From assembly GCA_035604335.1 (NCBI GenBank), contig DATNIT010000152.1, positions 1 through 64,000 of the forward strand: a stretch of 64,000 bases of DNA, in the 5' to 3' direction. Position numbers and translations under genes: made by a program. The notes beneath the pieces were generated by a model. It was not told the origin of the DNA and made no database searches. It saw only the letters and a list, made by a program, of their open reading frames with translations. This document shows, in pieces, positions 8,699-16,648 of the stretch. Position 1 is the stretch's first letter; every line of letters begins with the position of its first letter. The stretch is from DASZHJ01 sp035604335 (GTDB lineage Bacteria > Pseudomonadota > Alphaproteobacteria > ATCC43930 > CGMCC-115725).

Positions 8699-8814
8699 GC
8701 GTCCTTCGACGCGCTCGCCTTGCTCGCTTGCTCAGGATGAGGGGCATTCTTACCTGCAGCACCAAATCTCCCTCATCCTGAGCAAGCGAGCAAGGCGAGC
8801 GCGTCGAAGGACGC
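8699..8814. repeat. Perfect 45-bp inverted repeat (palindromic intergenic element, copy 1)
   Basis: Left arm 8699-8743 and right arm 8770-8814 are exact reverse complements over 45 bases, separated by 26 bases. The core reads ATCCTGAGCAAGCGAGC and ends in GCGTCGAAGGACGC. A shorter, imperfect copy of the same family lies at 19233-19340. Such elements are abundant intergenic palindromes in many alphaproteobacteria. As RNA the element would form a very stable hairpin between two minus-strand genes, so it may act as a terminator or mRNA 3' end. Confidence 0.9.
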
Positions 8815-8817
8815 ACC

Positions 8818-10182
8818 CTACTCGAGCCAGCCCTCCGCCTTCGTTTGGGCCAATGCTCGATCCACCAGCCCCAGCGCGAGCCCGACATAAGTGGTTGGAT
8901 CGAGAATCCCAGCGAGTTCGGCTGGTGTCGCCACTTTCTTAACTCGGGGATCGCGGGCAAGGGCTGCCTCGAGCGTGGTGCCTTGTTCCTGCGCCGCCAT
9001 GGCGGCTTCGTAGACCACCTCGTGCGCGGTCTGCTTGCCGAGCTTCTCGCCCAGGAAGAACATCACGCGCTCGGAGAGCAGTAGGCCGCCGAGGCGGTCG
9101 AGATTCTCGCGCATGCGCTCGGGCTTCACCACCAGGTGCTCGAGGATGTTGCGGCCGACCGAGAGCAGAAGCCCCACGCCCATGCACACCTCCGGCAGCG
9201 CCTTCCACTCCAGCTTCCAGATCGCGCTCTCGCGCTCGTGGGTCTGCACCAGCGCCTCCTGCATGATCGCGACGTCGTAGCGGAGCGTGCGGCCCACGGT
9301 GATCATGCTCTCGCAGAGGCTGGGGTTGCGCTTGTGCGGCATGGTGGAGGAGCCGACTTTGCCGGGGTTGAAGGGCTCCTCGACCTCGTCGACCTCGGTC
9401 GCCTGCAGATGGAACACCTCGTTGGCGATCTTGGTGAGCGTGCCCGCGACCAAACCCAGGATGCTCGCATACTCCGCGAAGCGGTCGCGCGCGGGATGCC
9501 AGGAGATGTCGGCCTGGGCCAGGCCCAGGCGCCGCATCACCGCCGCCTCGAGCTCGACCGCCCTGGGGCCGAAGGACGCCATGGTGCCGACGGCGCCCAC
9601 CAGGCTGCCGACGAAGACGCGCTTTTCCGCTTCCGCCAGCCGCTCGCGATGGCGCGAGATCTCGCGCAGCCAGATCGCGCATTTGTGCCCGAAGGTGATC
9701 GGCAACGCTTGGACGCCGTGCGTGCGGCCCGCCATGGGCGTGGCGCGGTGGCGCTCGGCCAGGTTATAGAGCGCACGGCCGACGGCCTTGAGGTCGCGCA
9801 GGACGGCGCCGTGCGCCTCCTTGAGCTGCAGCGCCATGCCGGTGTCGAGGATGTCCTGGGTGGTGGGGCCGTAATGCAGCCATTCCCCGAGCTCGGGCTT
9901 GCAGAGCTTCTGCAGCGCGCGGAGCGCCGGCACGAGCGGGTGCTTCGCCTCGCCCATGGCGCGAGCGATCTCCACGAGGTCGACCTTCTCGACCTTGGCA
10001 TTCCGCATGATCTCGCCCGCGGCCTCGCGCGGGACAATCCCGAACGCGGCTTGCTCGGAGGCGAGCGTCGCTTCGACGTCGTACCATTTCTGCACGCGGT
10101 TCTCGTCCGAGAACACGGCTCTCAGCTCCTCGGTGCTCCAGGAATCCCGCAGCAGGATCGAATCGAAGACGCCGGACGGCAT
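8818..10182 (-). CDS. Fumarase/aspartase superfamily lyase (adenylosuccinate lyase / carboxymuconate cycloisomerase-like)
   Basis: Lyase of 454 residues with all three conserved blocks of the superfamily: HYGPTTQDILDTG (about 103-115), GRTHGVQALPITFGHK (about 152-167) and the signature GSSTMPHKRNP (277-287), whose mobile loop carries the catalytic serine. The ATG at 10182 has an AGAGGAG ribosome-binding site; longer in-frame starts lack one. It is closest in architecture to PurB and 3-carboxy-cis,cis-muconate cycloisomerase paralogues, and the exact substrate cannot be told from sequence. It is divergent from a TRAP transporter operon, which could import its dicarboxylate-like substrate (inference). 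Confidence 0.88.
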   Translation of the reverse strand: MPSGVFDSILLRDSWSTEELRAVFSDENRVQKWYDVEATLASEQAAFGIVPREAAGEIMRNAKVEKVDLVEIARAMGEAKHPLVPALRALQKLCKPELGEWLHYGPTTQDILDTGMALQLKEAHGAVLRDLKAVGRALYNLAERHRATPMAGRTHGVQALPITFGHKCAIWLREISRHRERLAEAEKRVFVGSLVGAVGTMASFGPRAVELEAAVMRRLGLAQADISWHPARDRFAEYASILGLVAGTLTKIANEVFHLQATEVDEVEEPFNPGKVGSSTMPHKRNPSLCESMITVGRTLRYDVAIMQEALVQTHERESAIWKLEWKALPEVCMGVGLLLSVGRNILEHLVVKPERMRENLDRLGGLLLSERVMFFLGEKLGKQTAHEVVYEAAMAAQEQGTTLEAALARDPRVKKVATPAELAGILDPTTYVGLALGLVDRALAQTKAEGWLE

Positions 10183-10277
10183 GGGCGTGTCTCCTCTCTG
10201 GAAAGCAGGCGCGCAGTGGAGCAAAAAAAGCGGTGCTCAAAAAGGGGGGCACGCAGGCGCCCGCGTCGGAGGCTTGC

Positions 10278-10307
10278 TTGACGCAAGCGGGAGGCTGCGG
10301 TTGTATT
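10278..10307 (+). promoter_or_regulatory. Candidate sigma-70-type promoter for the TRAP operon
   Basis: TTGACG at 10278-10283 and TGTATT at 10302-10307 are separated by 18 bases and lie 40 bases before the dctP start. The -35 matches the consensus at five of six positions and the -10 at four of six. This is pattern recognition only; no transcription start is known. Confidence 0.4.
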
Positions 10308-10346
10308 AAACGAAGAACAAGAACAGCTCATCGGGGAGGCTTCACG

Positions 10347-11372
10347 ATGCCAGCGACATTGACGCGCCGGACCTTCGGGGCTGCGGCTGCGCTTACCATT
10401 GCTGCCCCCTTCATCCGTCGGGCCGAGGCCGCAGAGCCGCTGCAGCTGCGCTGCTCTCTCGACACGGCGCCCTCGCATCCGCGCAACGGCGCGTTCCGGG
10501 ACTTCCTTGCGAAGGTCGAGCAGGCCTCGGGCGGCCGCGTCACGACCAAGCTGTTCGAGAGCGGCTCGCTGTTCCCCGACCTGCAGGTGACGAAGGCGCT
10601 GGTCCAGGGCCAGGTCGACATGGCCTGCCCGGGAACCTGGACGCTCACCGGCTTCGTGCCGGATGCGGATTTCGCGGCGCTGCCGGCTTTCTACGGCAGG
10701 ACGATAGACACGGTGCACAAGGCCACCGACGGCAGCGGTGGCAAGTTCATCAACGAGCAAATCGTGGGCAAGCTCGGGGTCGAGGTGCTGGGTCCGTGGC
10801 TCGACCTCGGCTACAACGACTGGTACTCGACGAAGAAACCGCTGAAGGCGCTCGCGGATCTCAACAGCATGAAGATCCGCAGCCCCGGCGGCGTGCTCAA
10901 CTCCTGGCGCATCCGGTATTTCGGCGGTATCGCCAATGTGACGGCCTGGCCGGACGTTCCGCTGGCCATGTCACAGGGAACATTCGATGGTCTGATTAGC
11001 ACGAACGAGAGCACCAACAGCTCGAAGCTCTACGACTCCGGAATGCGCTATTCGCTGCAGGATCGCCAGGCGGCGGCGTTCTACGTTCCCCTGGTCAGCC
11101 GCGATTTCCTGACCAAGCTCGGCCCTGAGCTGCAGGCGACAATGACGAAGCTCTGGGCGGAGAACATCGCCGGCTATCGCGCCAACTCCGCCAAAGCGCA
11201 GGCGAACGCCCGGACCGAGCTGGAGAAGCAGAGCGTCACCTTCACGGACGTGCCGCAGGCGGAACTCGACGGTGTCCGCGAGAAAATGTCGAAGGACCTC
11301 GACAAGGTGGCCGAGGACGCGAAGATGTCGCCGAAGCTGGTCCAGCTGGTCATGGCGGATGTCGGCGCCTGA
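10347..11372 (+). CDS. dctP: TRAP transporter substrate-binding protein (DctP-type)
   Basis: Periplasmic binding protein of a tripartite ATP-independent periplasmic transporter, 341 residues. The N-terminus TRRTFGAAAALTIAAPF is a Tat-like signal (twin arginine then hydrophobic run) ending at a RRAEAA region. The mature protein has the DctP pattern, including the conserved GxxxxLGxW region (LGVEVLGPWLDLG) and IRSPGGVLNSW, whose arginine usually binds the substrate carboxylate. GGGAGG precedes the ATG at 10347. The small permease gene overlaps its end by 14 bases and the large permease follows, so the transporter is complete. The substrate is an organic acid of unknown kind. Confidence 0.92.
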   Translation: MPATLTRRTFGAAAALTIAAPFIRRAEAAEPLQLRCSLDTAPSHPRNGAFRDFLAKVEQASGGRVTTKLFESGSLFPDLQVTKALVQGQVDMACPGTWTLTGFVPDADFAALPAFYGRTIDTVHKATDGSGGKFINEQIVGKLGVEVLGPWLDLGYNDWYSTKKPLKALADLNSMKIRSPGGVLNSWRIRYFGGIANVTAWPDVPLAMSQGTFDGLISTNESTNSSKLYDSGMRYSLQDRQAAAFYVPLVSRDFLTKLGPELQATMTKLWAENIAGYRANSAKAQANARTELEKQSVTFTDVPQAELDGVREKMSKDLDKVAEDAKMSPKLVQLVMADVGA

Positions 11373-11946
11373 GGGCGCGCGCCGGCGGAGCCGCATCGCT
11401 CAAGCTTTCGCGGTGTGGGACCGGGTCGAGCGGGTCCTGGTGGGCTTTCTCGGCGCCGCCGCGCTGGCGATCGCGGTCGTGCAGGTGTTCGGCCGCTACA
11501 TCAATCCGACCGGGGCGATCAACTGGGCCGAGGAGGTGATTGTCTACATCATGGTATGGGCCGTGATGCTGGTCGCGAGCCAGCTGGTGCGGACCGACGA
11601 CCATGTGCGCCCCGATCTCGTGCTGCGCCTGTTGCGACCAGGGGCACAGCGCTGGGTCGAGATGTTCAATTGCCTGGTGGCGATCGCCTTCACCGCGGGC
11701 ATGGTCTGGTACGGCTGGCGCGTGGTGGGCACGGCGCTGCTGCTCGATCAGCGCAGCTCGTCCGATCTGCAATTCCCAATCTGGATCTACTACGCGGCGC
11801 TCCCGGCGGGCGGCGGGCTCATGCTGGTGCGCTACGTCATCCGACTCATCCGCTATGCGTTCCTGTTCGATCCCGCGACGATGACCGTCGGTCACGCCAT
11901 CGGCCACGAGGCGCCGGCGGGCCTCGCAATCCCGACCCCCGAATAG
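11359..11946 (+). CDS. dctQ: TRAP transporter small permease (DctQ-type)
   Basis: Four-helix small membrane subunit, 195 residues. The family pattern is visible: GRYINPTGAINWAEEVIVYI, where the WAEE motif is typical of DctQ, followed by a segment VRTDDHVRPDLV matching the R.g.Hi.vd loop. I place the start at the ATG at 11359, inside the last codons of dctP, which gives a short cytoplasmic N-terminus before the first membrane helix; an earlier in-frame ATG would add a charged arginine-rich stretch that is just dctP read out of frame. It scaffolds the large permease encoded next. Confidence 0.88.
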   Translation: MSAPEGARRRSRIAQAFAVWDRVERVLVGFLGAAALAIAVVQVFGRYINPTGAINWAEEVIVYIMVWAVMLVASQLVRTDDHVRPDLVLRLLRPGAQRWVEMFNCLVAIAFTAGMVWYGWRVVGTALLLDQRSSSDLQFPIWIYYAALPAGGGLMLVRYVIRLIRYAFLFDPATMTVGHAIGHEAPAGLAIPTPE

Positions 11947-11964
11947 ACCGCAGTCGCGCGCGCC

Positions 11965-13245
11965 ATGTGGACGGTCGGATTCCTGCTGCTGTTTTTCGGG
12001 CTGCTCGCCGCGGGCATGCCGATCTTCCTGGTGCTCGGCGCCTGCGCCGCGATTCTCTATTTCGTCTCCGACCAGCCCATGATCGGGTTGGCGCAGAATA
12101 TGATCGATCAGCTGAATTCGACGACGCTGATGTCGCTGCCGCTCTTCGTCATGGCGGCGGCCTTCATGCGCCGCGGCGGGGTGGCGCAAGCGCTGGTCGA
12201 CGTCTCAACCGCCTGGCTCGGCGGCATCAAGGGCTCGCTTGGGCTGGTGGCGGTGGTGTCCTGCGCGCTGTTCGCGGCGATCTCCGGCTCGTCCGTCGCG
12301 ACCGCGCTTGCCATGGGGACGATTCTGCTGCCGGCGATGCTCCAGCGCGGCTATCCGCGCTCCTTCTCCCTGGGCGTGCTCGGCGCCTCCGGCACGATCG
12401 GCGTGGTCATTCCGCCGTCGCTCGCGCTCATACTCTACGGCATCGTGACGGAGCAGTCGGTGCCGCGGCTCTTCCTCGCGGGCATTCTGCCGGGGCTGCT
12501 TCAGGCGGGTGCGTTCTTCCTCTGGGTGCTCTACTACGCGCGCCGCAAGAATTTTCCCGCCGAGCCGCCGATGCCCATATGGCACAGGCTCAGCGTTACG
12601 TGGCGCGCGGTGCCGGCGATGCTGGTGCCGACGGTGGTCCTCGGCGGAATTTACGGTGGCATCGTCACCGTCACCGAGGCGGCCGCCCTCTCCGCGGTCA
12701 CCGCGCTCCTGGTGAGCGTGGTCGTCTATCGCGGATTTCGCTGGACGCAGATCCTCGACGTGATCGCCGAGGCGCTCTCGAGCGCCGGCGTCATCATGCT
12801 GATCATCGCCACCGCGCTGGTGTTCGGCCATTGGATGACGGGATCCGGCGTCCCCGCGAAGCTCGTGGAGGTCGCCGCGCATCAGGGCTTCAGCACGTGG
12901 GAGTTCCTGCTGGCGATCAACGTTCTTCTGCTGCTGATCGGCTGCTTCCTCGAGGTGGTCAGCACGCTCCTGCTGGTGATGCCGATCCTGGCGCCGATCC
13001 TGGTGCCGCTCGGCATCGATCCCGTGCATTTCGGCATCATCTTCACCCACAATATGGAGGTGGGCCTGGTCCACCCGCCGGTGGGGCTCAATCTCTACGT
13101 GCTGTCGACGATCTCCGATGCGCCGATCGGCGAAGTGATCCGCGGCATCCTGCCGTTTCTGATCCTGCTGCTCGTGGTTCTCGGCCTGATAACCTACGTG
13201 CCGGTGATGACGCTGTGGCTGCCCGATGCCGTGTTCGGGCGGTAG
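11965..13245 (+). CDS. dctM: TRAP transporter large permease (DctM-type)
   Basis: Large sodium-coupled transport subunit, 426 residues, normal length for DctM with about a dozen membrane segments. Conserved blocks include AISGSSVATALAMGTILLPAM, GASGTIGVVIPPSLALI, VTEAAALSAV and the C-terminal HNMEVGLVHPPVGLNLYVL, all matching the sodium/substrate-binding scaffold motifs of the IT superfamily. The gene follows dctQ after 18 bases and ends the operon. No recognisable terminator follows directly; an AT-rich intergenic stretch starts about 100 bases downstream. Confidence 0.93.
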   Translation: MWTVGFLLLFFGLLAAGMPIFLVLGACAAILYFVSDQPMIGLAQNMIDQLNSTTLMSLPLFVMAAAFMRRGGVAQALVDVSTAWLGGIKGSLGLVAVVSCALFAAISGSSVATALAMGTILLPAMLQRGYPRSFSLGVLGASGTIGVVIPPSLALILYGIVTEQSVPRLFLAGILPGLLQAGAFFLWVLYYARRKNFPAEPPMPIWHRLSVTWRAVPAMLVPTVVLGGIYGGIVTVTEAAALSAVTALLVSVVVYRGFRWTQILDVIAEALSSAGVIMLIIATALVFGHWMTGSGVPAKLVEVAAHQGFSTWEFLLAINVLLLLIGCFLEVVSTLLLVMPILAPILVPLGIDPVHFGIIFTHNMEVGLVHPPVGLNLYVLSTISDAPIGEVIRGILPFLILLLVVLGLITYVPVMTLWLPDAVFGR

Positions 13246-13385
13246 AGGACCGTTCGCGCGCGCTCGGCGGAACGCGAGTGCCTGATGCCGCACGCCGCTC
13301 ACGAACCGCCACATACCGCTCGTTTCGCGCATCGCGGCCTCGGTCTCTCACAAATAACATAATAGCACAGTTGAATATATTAAAT

Positions 13386-13404
13386 TGACATTTAATCAGT
13401 GTCA
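13386..13404. promoter_or_regulatory. Operator-like inverted repeat TGACA-N9-TGTCA in an AT-rich promoter region
   Basis: TGACA at 13386-13390 and TGTCA at 13400-13404 form a dyad inside an unusually AT-rich stretch (about 13350-13410), 35 bases before the small gene at 13439. TTGACA at 13385-13390 is also a perfect -35 hexamer, so a bound regulator would cover the promoter. No regulator gene is adjacent. The reading as an operator is inference. Confidence 0.4.
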
Positions 13405-13438
13405 TATGCAAACTCCCCCTCACCAATGGAGGTGATAC

Positions 13439-13645
13439 ATGACGGCCGAGCGGGATCATCGTTTCACAGTGGGAAATCGCTGGAGGGGCGCGGGGGTGGA
13501 GCTGGACTTGGCGGAGGTGCTGGCGGAGCCCATGGTTCATCTCCTGATGCGGCGAGATGGCGTCAGCCCCTGCGCGTTGCGCCGCGTGGTCGCCGCGGCA
13601 CGAGCGGCGCTTCGGAGGGGTCTTTGTCCCGACCTCGCGGCGTGA
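13439..13645 (+). CDS. Small protein of unknown function (68 aa)
   Basis: Short gene of 68 residues that I do not recognise. Support for it is the ribosome-binding site: GGAGGTGAT at 13428-13436 is complementary to the 3' end of 16S rRNA over nine bases, with the GGAGG core six bases before the ATG. An AT-rich promoter-like region with a dyad lies further upstream. The product has a hydrophobic/acidic middle (ELDLAEVLAEPMVHLLM), then a basic helix with two cysteines near the C-terminus (SPCALRRVV, GLCPDLA). It has no signal peptide or membrane segment. It precedes the sulfate-exporter homologue by 75 bases in the same direction and may share its transcript. A non-coding leader is the alternative. 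Confidence 0.55.
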   Translation: MTAERDHRFTVGNRWRGAGVELDLAEVLAEPMVHLLMRRDGVSPCALRRVVAAARAALRRGLCPDLAA

Positions 13646-13720
13646 GGAGCGAAGCCAGCGAAGCGGAGATCCTGCGGCGAGGACCGTCAGCCGCGCCGGC
13701 CTCGGAGAGGAGCGAGCCCG

Positions 13721-15118
13721 ATGAGCAGAAGTGATGCGGAGGCGCCGGCCGAGCTGACCCGTCCCGCGGACTCCGGCTGGCGCGAACTCTGGCTCAAGGA
13801 GGATTGGTGGGCGATCTGGCTCGGGCTGGGGATCGTCGTCATCGCGTATGTCGCCTTCGCCAACGGCTCAAGCATCCGGTGGATCGCCGTGACGCCCGCG
13901 AGATGGTCGAGCGTCGCGCAGCTCGGCGCGCATTTTGCCGCGAATATCGATCGCTATGTCGCTCAGTTTATCGCGTGGCTCGCCGTGTTCTCCCTCGCGC
14001 TCGGCGCCCTCGGATACAAGGCACGGGAATTCATTCCGGCGTTCCTCCTTCTCTACCTCGTCTCCGTCGCGGTCTTTGCGATCGGCCAGTGGGATCAGGC
14101 GAGCATCTACAATCTCGAGCCGCCCTTGGTGGCGCTGGCGGTCGGGCTCGTCTTGGCTAACGTTGTCCGCTTGCCCAAATGGCTCGATGCCGGCTTCCGC
14201 GTCGAGTTTTATGTCAAGGTCGGCATCGTGCTGCTGGGCGCGACGCTGCCCTTCACGCTCATCGTCTGGGCCGGCCCCATCGCCATCCTTCAGGCATCGA
14301 TCGTCTCGATCGTGACGTTCCTGGTGATCTACTGGGTGGCGATCAGGCTCAAGCTCGACCCGCGTTTCGCGGCCACGTTGGGTGCGGGTGGCGCGGTCTG
14401 CGGCGTCTCGGCCGCGATCGCCGTCGCGGCCGCCGTCGGTGCTAAGAAGGAGCACGCGTCGATCGCGATCGCCACGGTCATCCTCTGGGCGATCGTGATG
14501 ATCTTCGTCCTGCCGCTGGTGTCGCGCGCGCTGCATCTGCCCGCGGGCGTCGGCGGCGCGTGGATCGGCACCTCGGAATTCGCGGATGCCGCCGGCTTCG
14601 CCGCGGCGCAGGCCTACGGCGATTTCGCGACCCAAGGCGTCGTCGCCGGCACCGCCGACCAGTCCGTCTGGGCCTTCACGCTGATGAAGGTGGTCGGCCG
14701 CGACGTCTGGATCGGCATCTGGGCCTTCGTGCTGGCGATCGTCGCGACCACGCGCTGGGAGCGCGCGGAGACCGGACGCCGGCCGAGCCCCGCAGAGATC
14801 TGGTGGCGGTTTCCCAAGTTTGTCTTGGGCTTCCTCATCGCTTCCTTGATCGCCACCGCGGCGTCGGGAGACCTGGGCCTTGCCGACTTCAACAAGACCG
14901 TGAACCCCGGCTTCGTCGCGCCGATCAAGGATCTCAGAACCTGGAGCTTCATCTTCTGCTTCTTCAGCATCGGCCTGACCACGCGGTTCCGCGAGCTCGC
15001 GACGGGCGGCTCCAAGCCCTTTCTCGCGTTCACCTCGGGCGTCGCCGTCAACGTCGTGCTCGGCTTCATCCTGTCGGTGGTCGTCTTCGCCTCGCACTGG
15101 GAGACGCTGGCGCGCTGA
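13721..15118 (+). CDS. YeiH/PSE family putative sulfate exporter
   Basis: Polytopic inner-membrane protein of 465 residues belonging to the UPF0324/YeiH family, annotated elsewhere as putative sulfate or sulfonate-related exporter. Recognisable blocks are the YVKVGIVLLGATLPF region, GGAVCGVSAAIAVAAAVGAK with the conserved small-residue and cysteine motif, and IKDLRTWSFIFCFFSIGL near the C-terminus. It is longer than classic YeiH (about 340 residues) because of an N-terminal extension of about 120 residues with additional hydrophobic helices; this longer form also exists in other proteobacteria. The ATG has a GAGAGGAGCGAG ribosome-binding site. Transported substrate is unproven in this subfamily. 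Confidence 0.85.
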   Translation: MSRSDAEAPAELTRPADSGWRELWLKEDWWAIWLGLGIVVIAYVAFANGSSIRWIAVTPARWSSVAQLGAHFAANIDRYVAQFIAWLAVFSLALGALGYKAREFIPAFLLLYLVSVAVFAIGQWDQASIYNLEPPLVALAVGLVLANVVRLPKWLDAGFRVEFYVKVGIVLLGATLPFTLIVWAGPIAILQASIVSIVTFLVIYWVAIRLKLDPRFAATLGAGGAVCGVSAAIAVAAAVGAKKEHASIAIATVILWAIVMIFVLPLVSRALHLPAGVGGAWIGTSEFADAAGFAAAQAYGDFATQGVVAGTADQSVWAFTLMKVVGRDVWIGIWAFVLAIVATTRWERAETGRRPSPAEIWWRFPKFVLGFLIASLIATAASGDLGLADFNKTVNPGFVAPIKDLRTWSFIFCFFSIGLTTRFRELATGGSKPFLAFTSGVAVNVVLGFILSVVVFASHWETLAR

Positions 15119-15127
15119 CGCCCCCGA

Positions 15128-16648
15128 CTACCGCGGCACGAGCGCCGGCCGCGGCCCGTCGATCAGTCGATAGCCCTCGAGGATCTCCGCCCGGACTTTC
15201 GCCCGCGGCACCTTGCCCTGCGGATTGCGCGGCAGCGTTTCCAGCGACACGAAGGCGCGCGGCCGTTTGTATTTCGCCAGGGATTTGGCCGCCTCGCGGG
15301 CGCGCATCTCCCAGTCGGGCGGTGCGTTCTCTGCCACCGCCACGATCACCTCGCCCCAATAATCCGAGGGCACGGTGGTGACCACGATCGCGGGCGCCGT
15401 GCCCGCGAGCGCGCGCTCGATCTCTTCGGGATGGATCTTGTAGCCGCCGGATTTGATGACGTCGGCGGTGCGCCCCACCAGGTAGAGGCGCCCGTGCGCG
15501 TCGATCCGGCCGAGATCGCCGGTCGCGTGATAGCCGTCGGGCTGCAGGGCGTGGAACCCGGCCCCGTCGATGTGGCCCGCGAGCATGTGCCGGGCGCGCA
15601 GATGCACCTCGCCGATCCCGTCGGCTCCGCAGTGGCCGCCGTCCTCGCGCCAGACCTCGACTTCCACGCCGGGCCCCGGCCAACCGACACAGGCGCCGTC
15701 GCTCTCGGATTCCTCACGGTAATACCGATCGCATGCGTCTGGCGGCAGGACCGTGATGGGATTCACAATCTCGGATTTGCCGTAGGTCACGCGCACCACC
15801 GGGCCGAAGATCGCCCGCGCCTTTTCGTAGAGTGCCGGCGTCAGGGTGGAGGTGCCGCAGAACACGAGACGCACCTGTGGAAAGCGGCGGCCCTCGAAAG
15901 TGCTGACGAGCTTCGCCAGCACCGTCGGCGGCGCGAAGACGTGATCGACGCCCGCTTCGAGAGCCGCCTCTACCCTCGGAAGGTCGACGCCATCGAGCAG
16001 GGCCACGCTCGCGCCGTGCTCCAGGAAGGCGAAGCTGATGAGCGAGGCGCCATGGGTGAACGGAGTCATGAGCAAGGCGCGGGTCCCTGGCGCGGGCGCA
16101 TACGGCAAGGTCGCGCGCTGCAGCAGGTTGGCGATCCAACGGGCCTCGTGGGTGTGCACGATCGCCTTGGGCCGCCCCGTGGTGCCGGAGGTGAAGATGA
16201 TGCGGCCCCAGACTTGCGCGGGTACGGGCGGGATGCGGCCGGGATCGCCGGGGTCGGCTGGCACATCCTCGACCGCGATCACGTCGCAGCCGAGCGAGCG
16301 GAAGAACGGAGCCACTGCGGCGGCTGTGACCACGTGTCTGACGCCCGCGAGGCCGACGCAGTAGCGCCGCTCGTCCTCGGTAAGGGCTGGGTTGAGCGGC
16401 GTCTCCGCCGCGCCGGACATCTTGACGCCGTAGCTCGCCCACACCGCGGGGATGCCGTTGCGCAAGAAGGTCGCCACCGGCTCGCCCGGCCTCACGCCGG
16501 CGGCGAGAAGCATTTCGGTGAGGCGAGCCGCCCGGCCCGCGAGCACGCGGTGAGTGATCTCGCGCTCGCCGTCGCTGACCGCGACGAGGTCGCCGTAGTG
16601 GTCGGCTTGGGTCTTGAGTCCGCTCGACCAGGGAATCAGCGTGATCAA
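15128..16648 (-). CDS. AMP-forming acyl-CoA synthetase/ligase
   Basis: ANL-superfamily adenylating enzyme of 506 residues that activates a carboxylic acid to acyl-CoA. The phosphate-binding loop TSGTTGRPK is at about 153-161, followed by VTYGKSE (A5), the hinge region YHATGDLGRID, YLVGRTADVIKSGGYKIHP (A8) and the C-terminal catalytic lysine in NPQGKVPR (about 479). I choose a TTG start at 16648 because it overlaps the stop of the MmgE/PrpD gene (TTGA), giving coupled translation; upstream sequence is the other gene read in a different frame. The acid is unknown, but the coupled PrpD-family enzyme suggests a branched or tricarboxylic acid. Confidence 0.88.
   Translation of the reverse strand: MITLIPWSSGLKTQADHYGDLVAVSDGEREITHRVLAGRAARLTEMLLAAGVRPGEPVATFLRNGIPAVWASYGVKMSGAAETPLNPALTEDERRYCVGLAGVRHVVTAAAVAPFFRSLGCDVIAVEDVPADPGDPGRIPPVPAQVWGRIIFTSGTTGRPKAIVHTHEARWIANLLQRATLPYAPAPGTRALLMTPFTHGASLISFAFLEHGASVALLDGVDLPRVEAALEAGVDHVFAPPTVLAKLVSTFEGRRFPQVRLVFCGTSTLTPALYEKARAIFGPVVRVTYGKSEIVNPITVLPPDACDRYYREESESDGACVGWPGPGVEVEVWREDGGHCGADGIGEVHLRARHMLAGHIDGAGFHALQPDGYHATGDLGRIDAHGRLYLVGRTADVIKSGGYKIHPEEIERALAGTAPAIVVTTVPSDYWGEVIVAVAENAPPDWEMRAREAAKSLAKYKRPRAFVSLETLPRNPQGKVPRAKVRAEILEGYRLIDGPRPALVPR

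Noticed and set aside
6191..8740. 849-codon plus-strand frame opposite the DUF993 module
   Set aside because: Runs antisense to three confirmed genes and has valine/arginine/glutamate-rich shadow composition.
13380..13395. CtrA site in the AT-rich stretch (TTAA...TTAA)
   Set aside because: The spacing is eight bases instead of seven, and AT-rich sequence makes chance matches likely.
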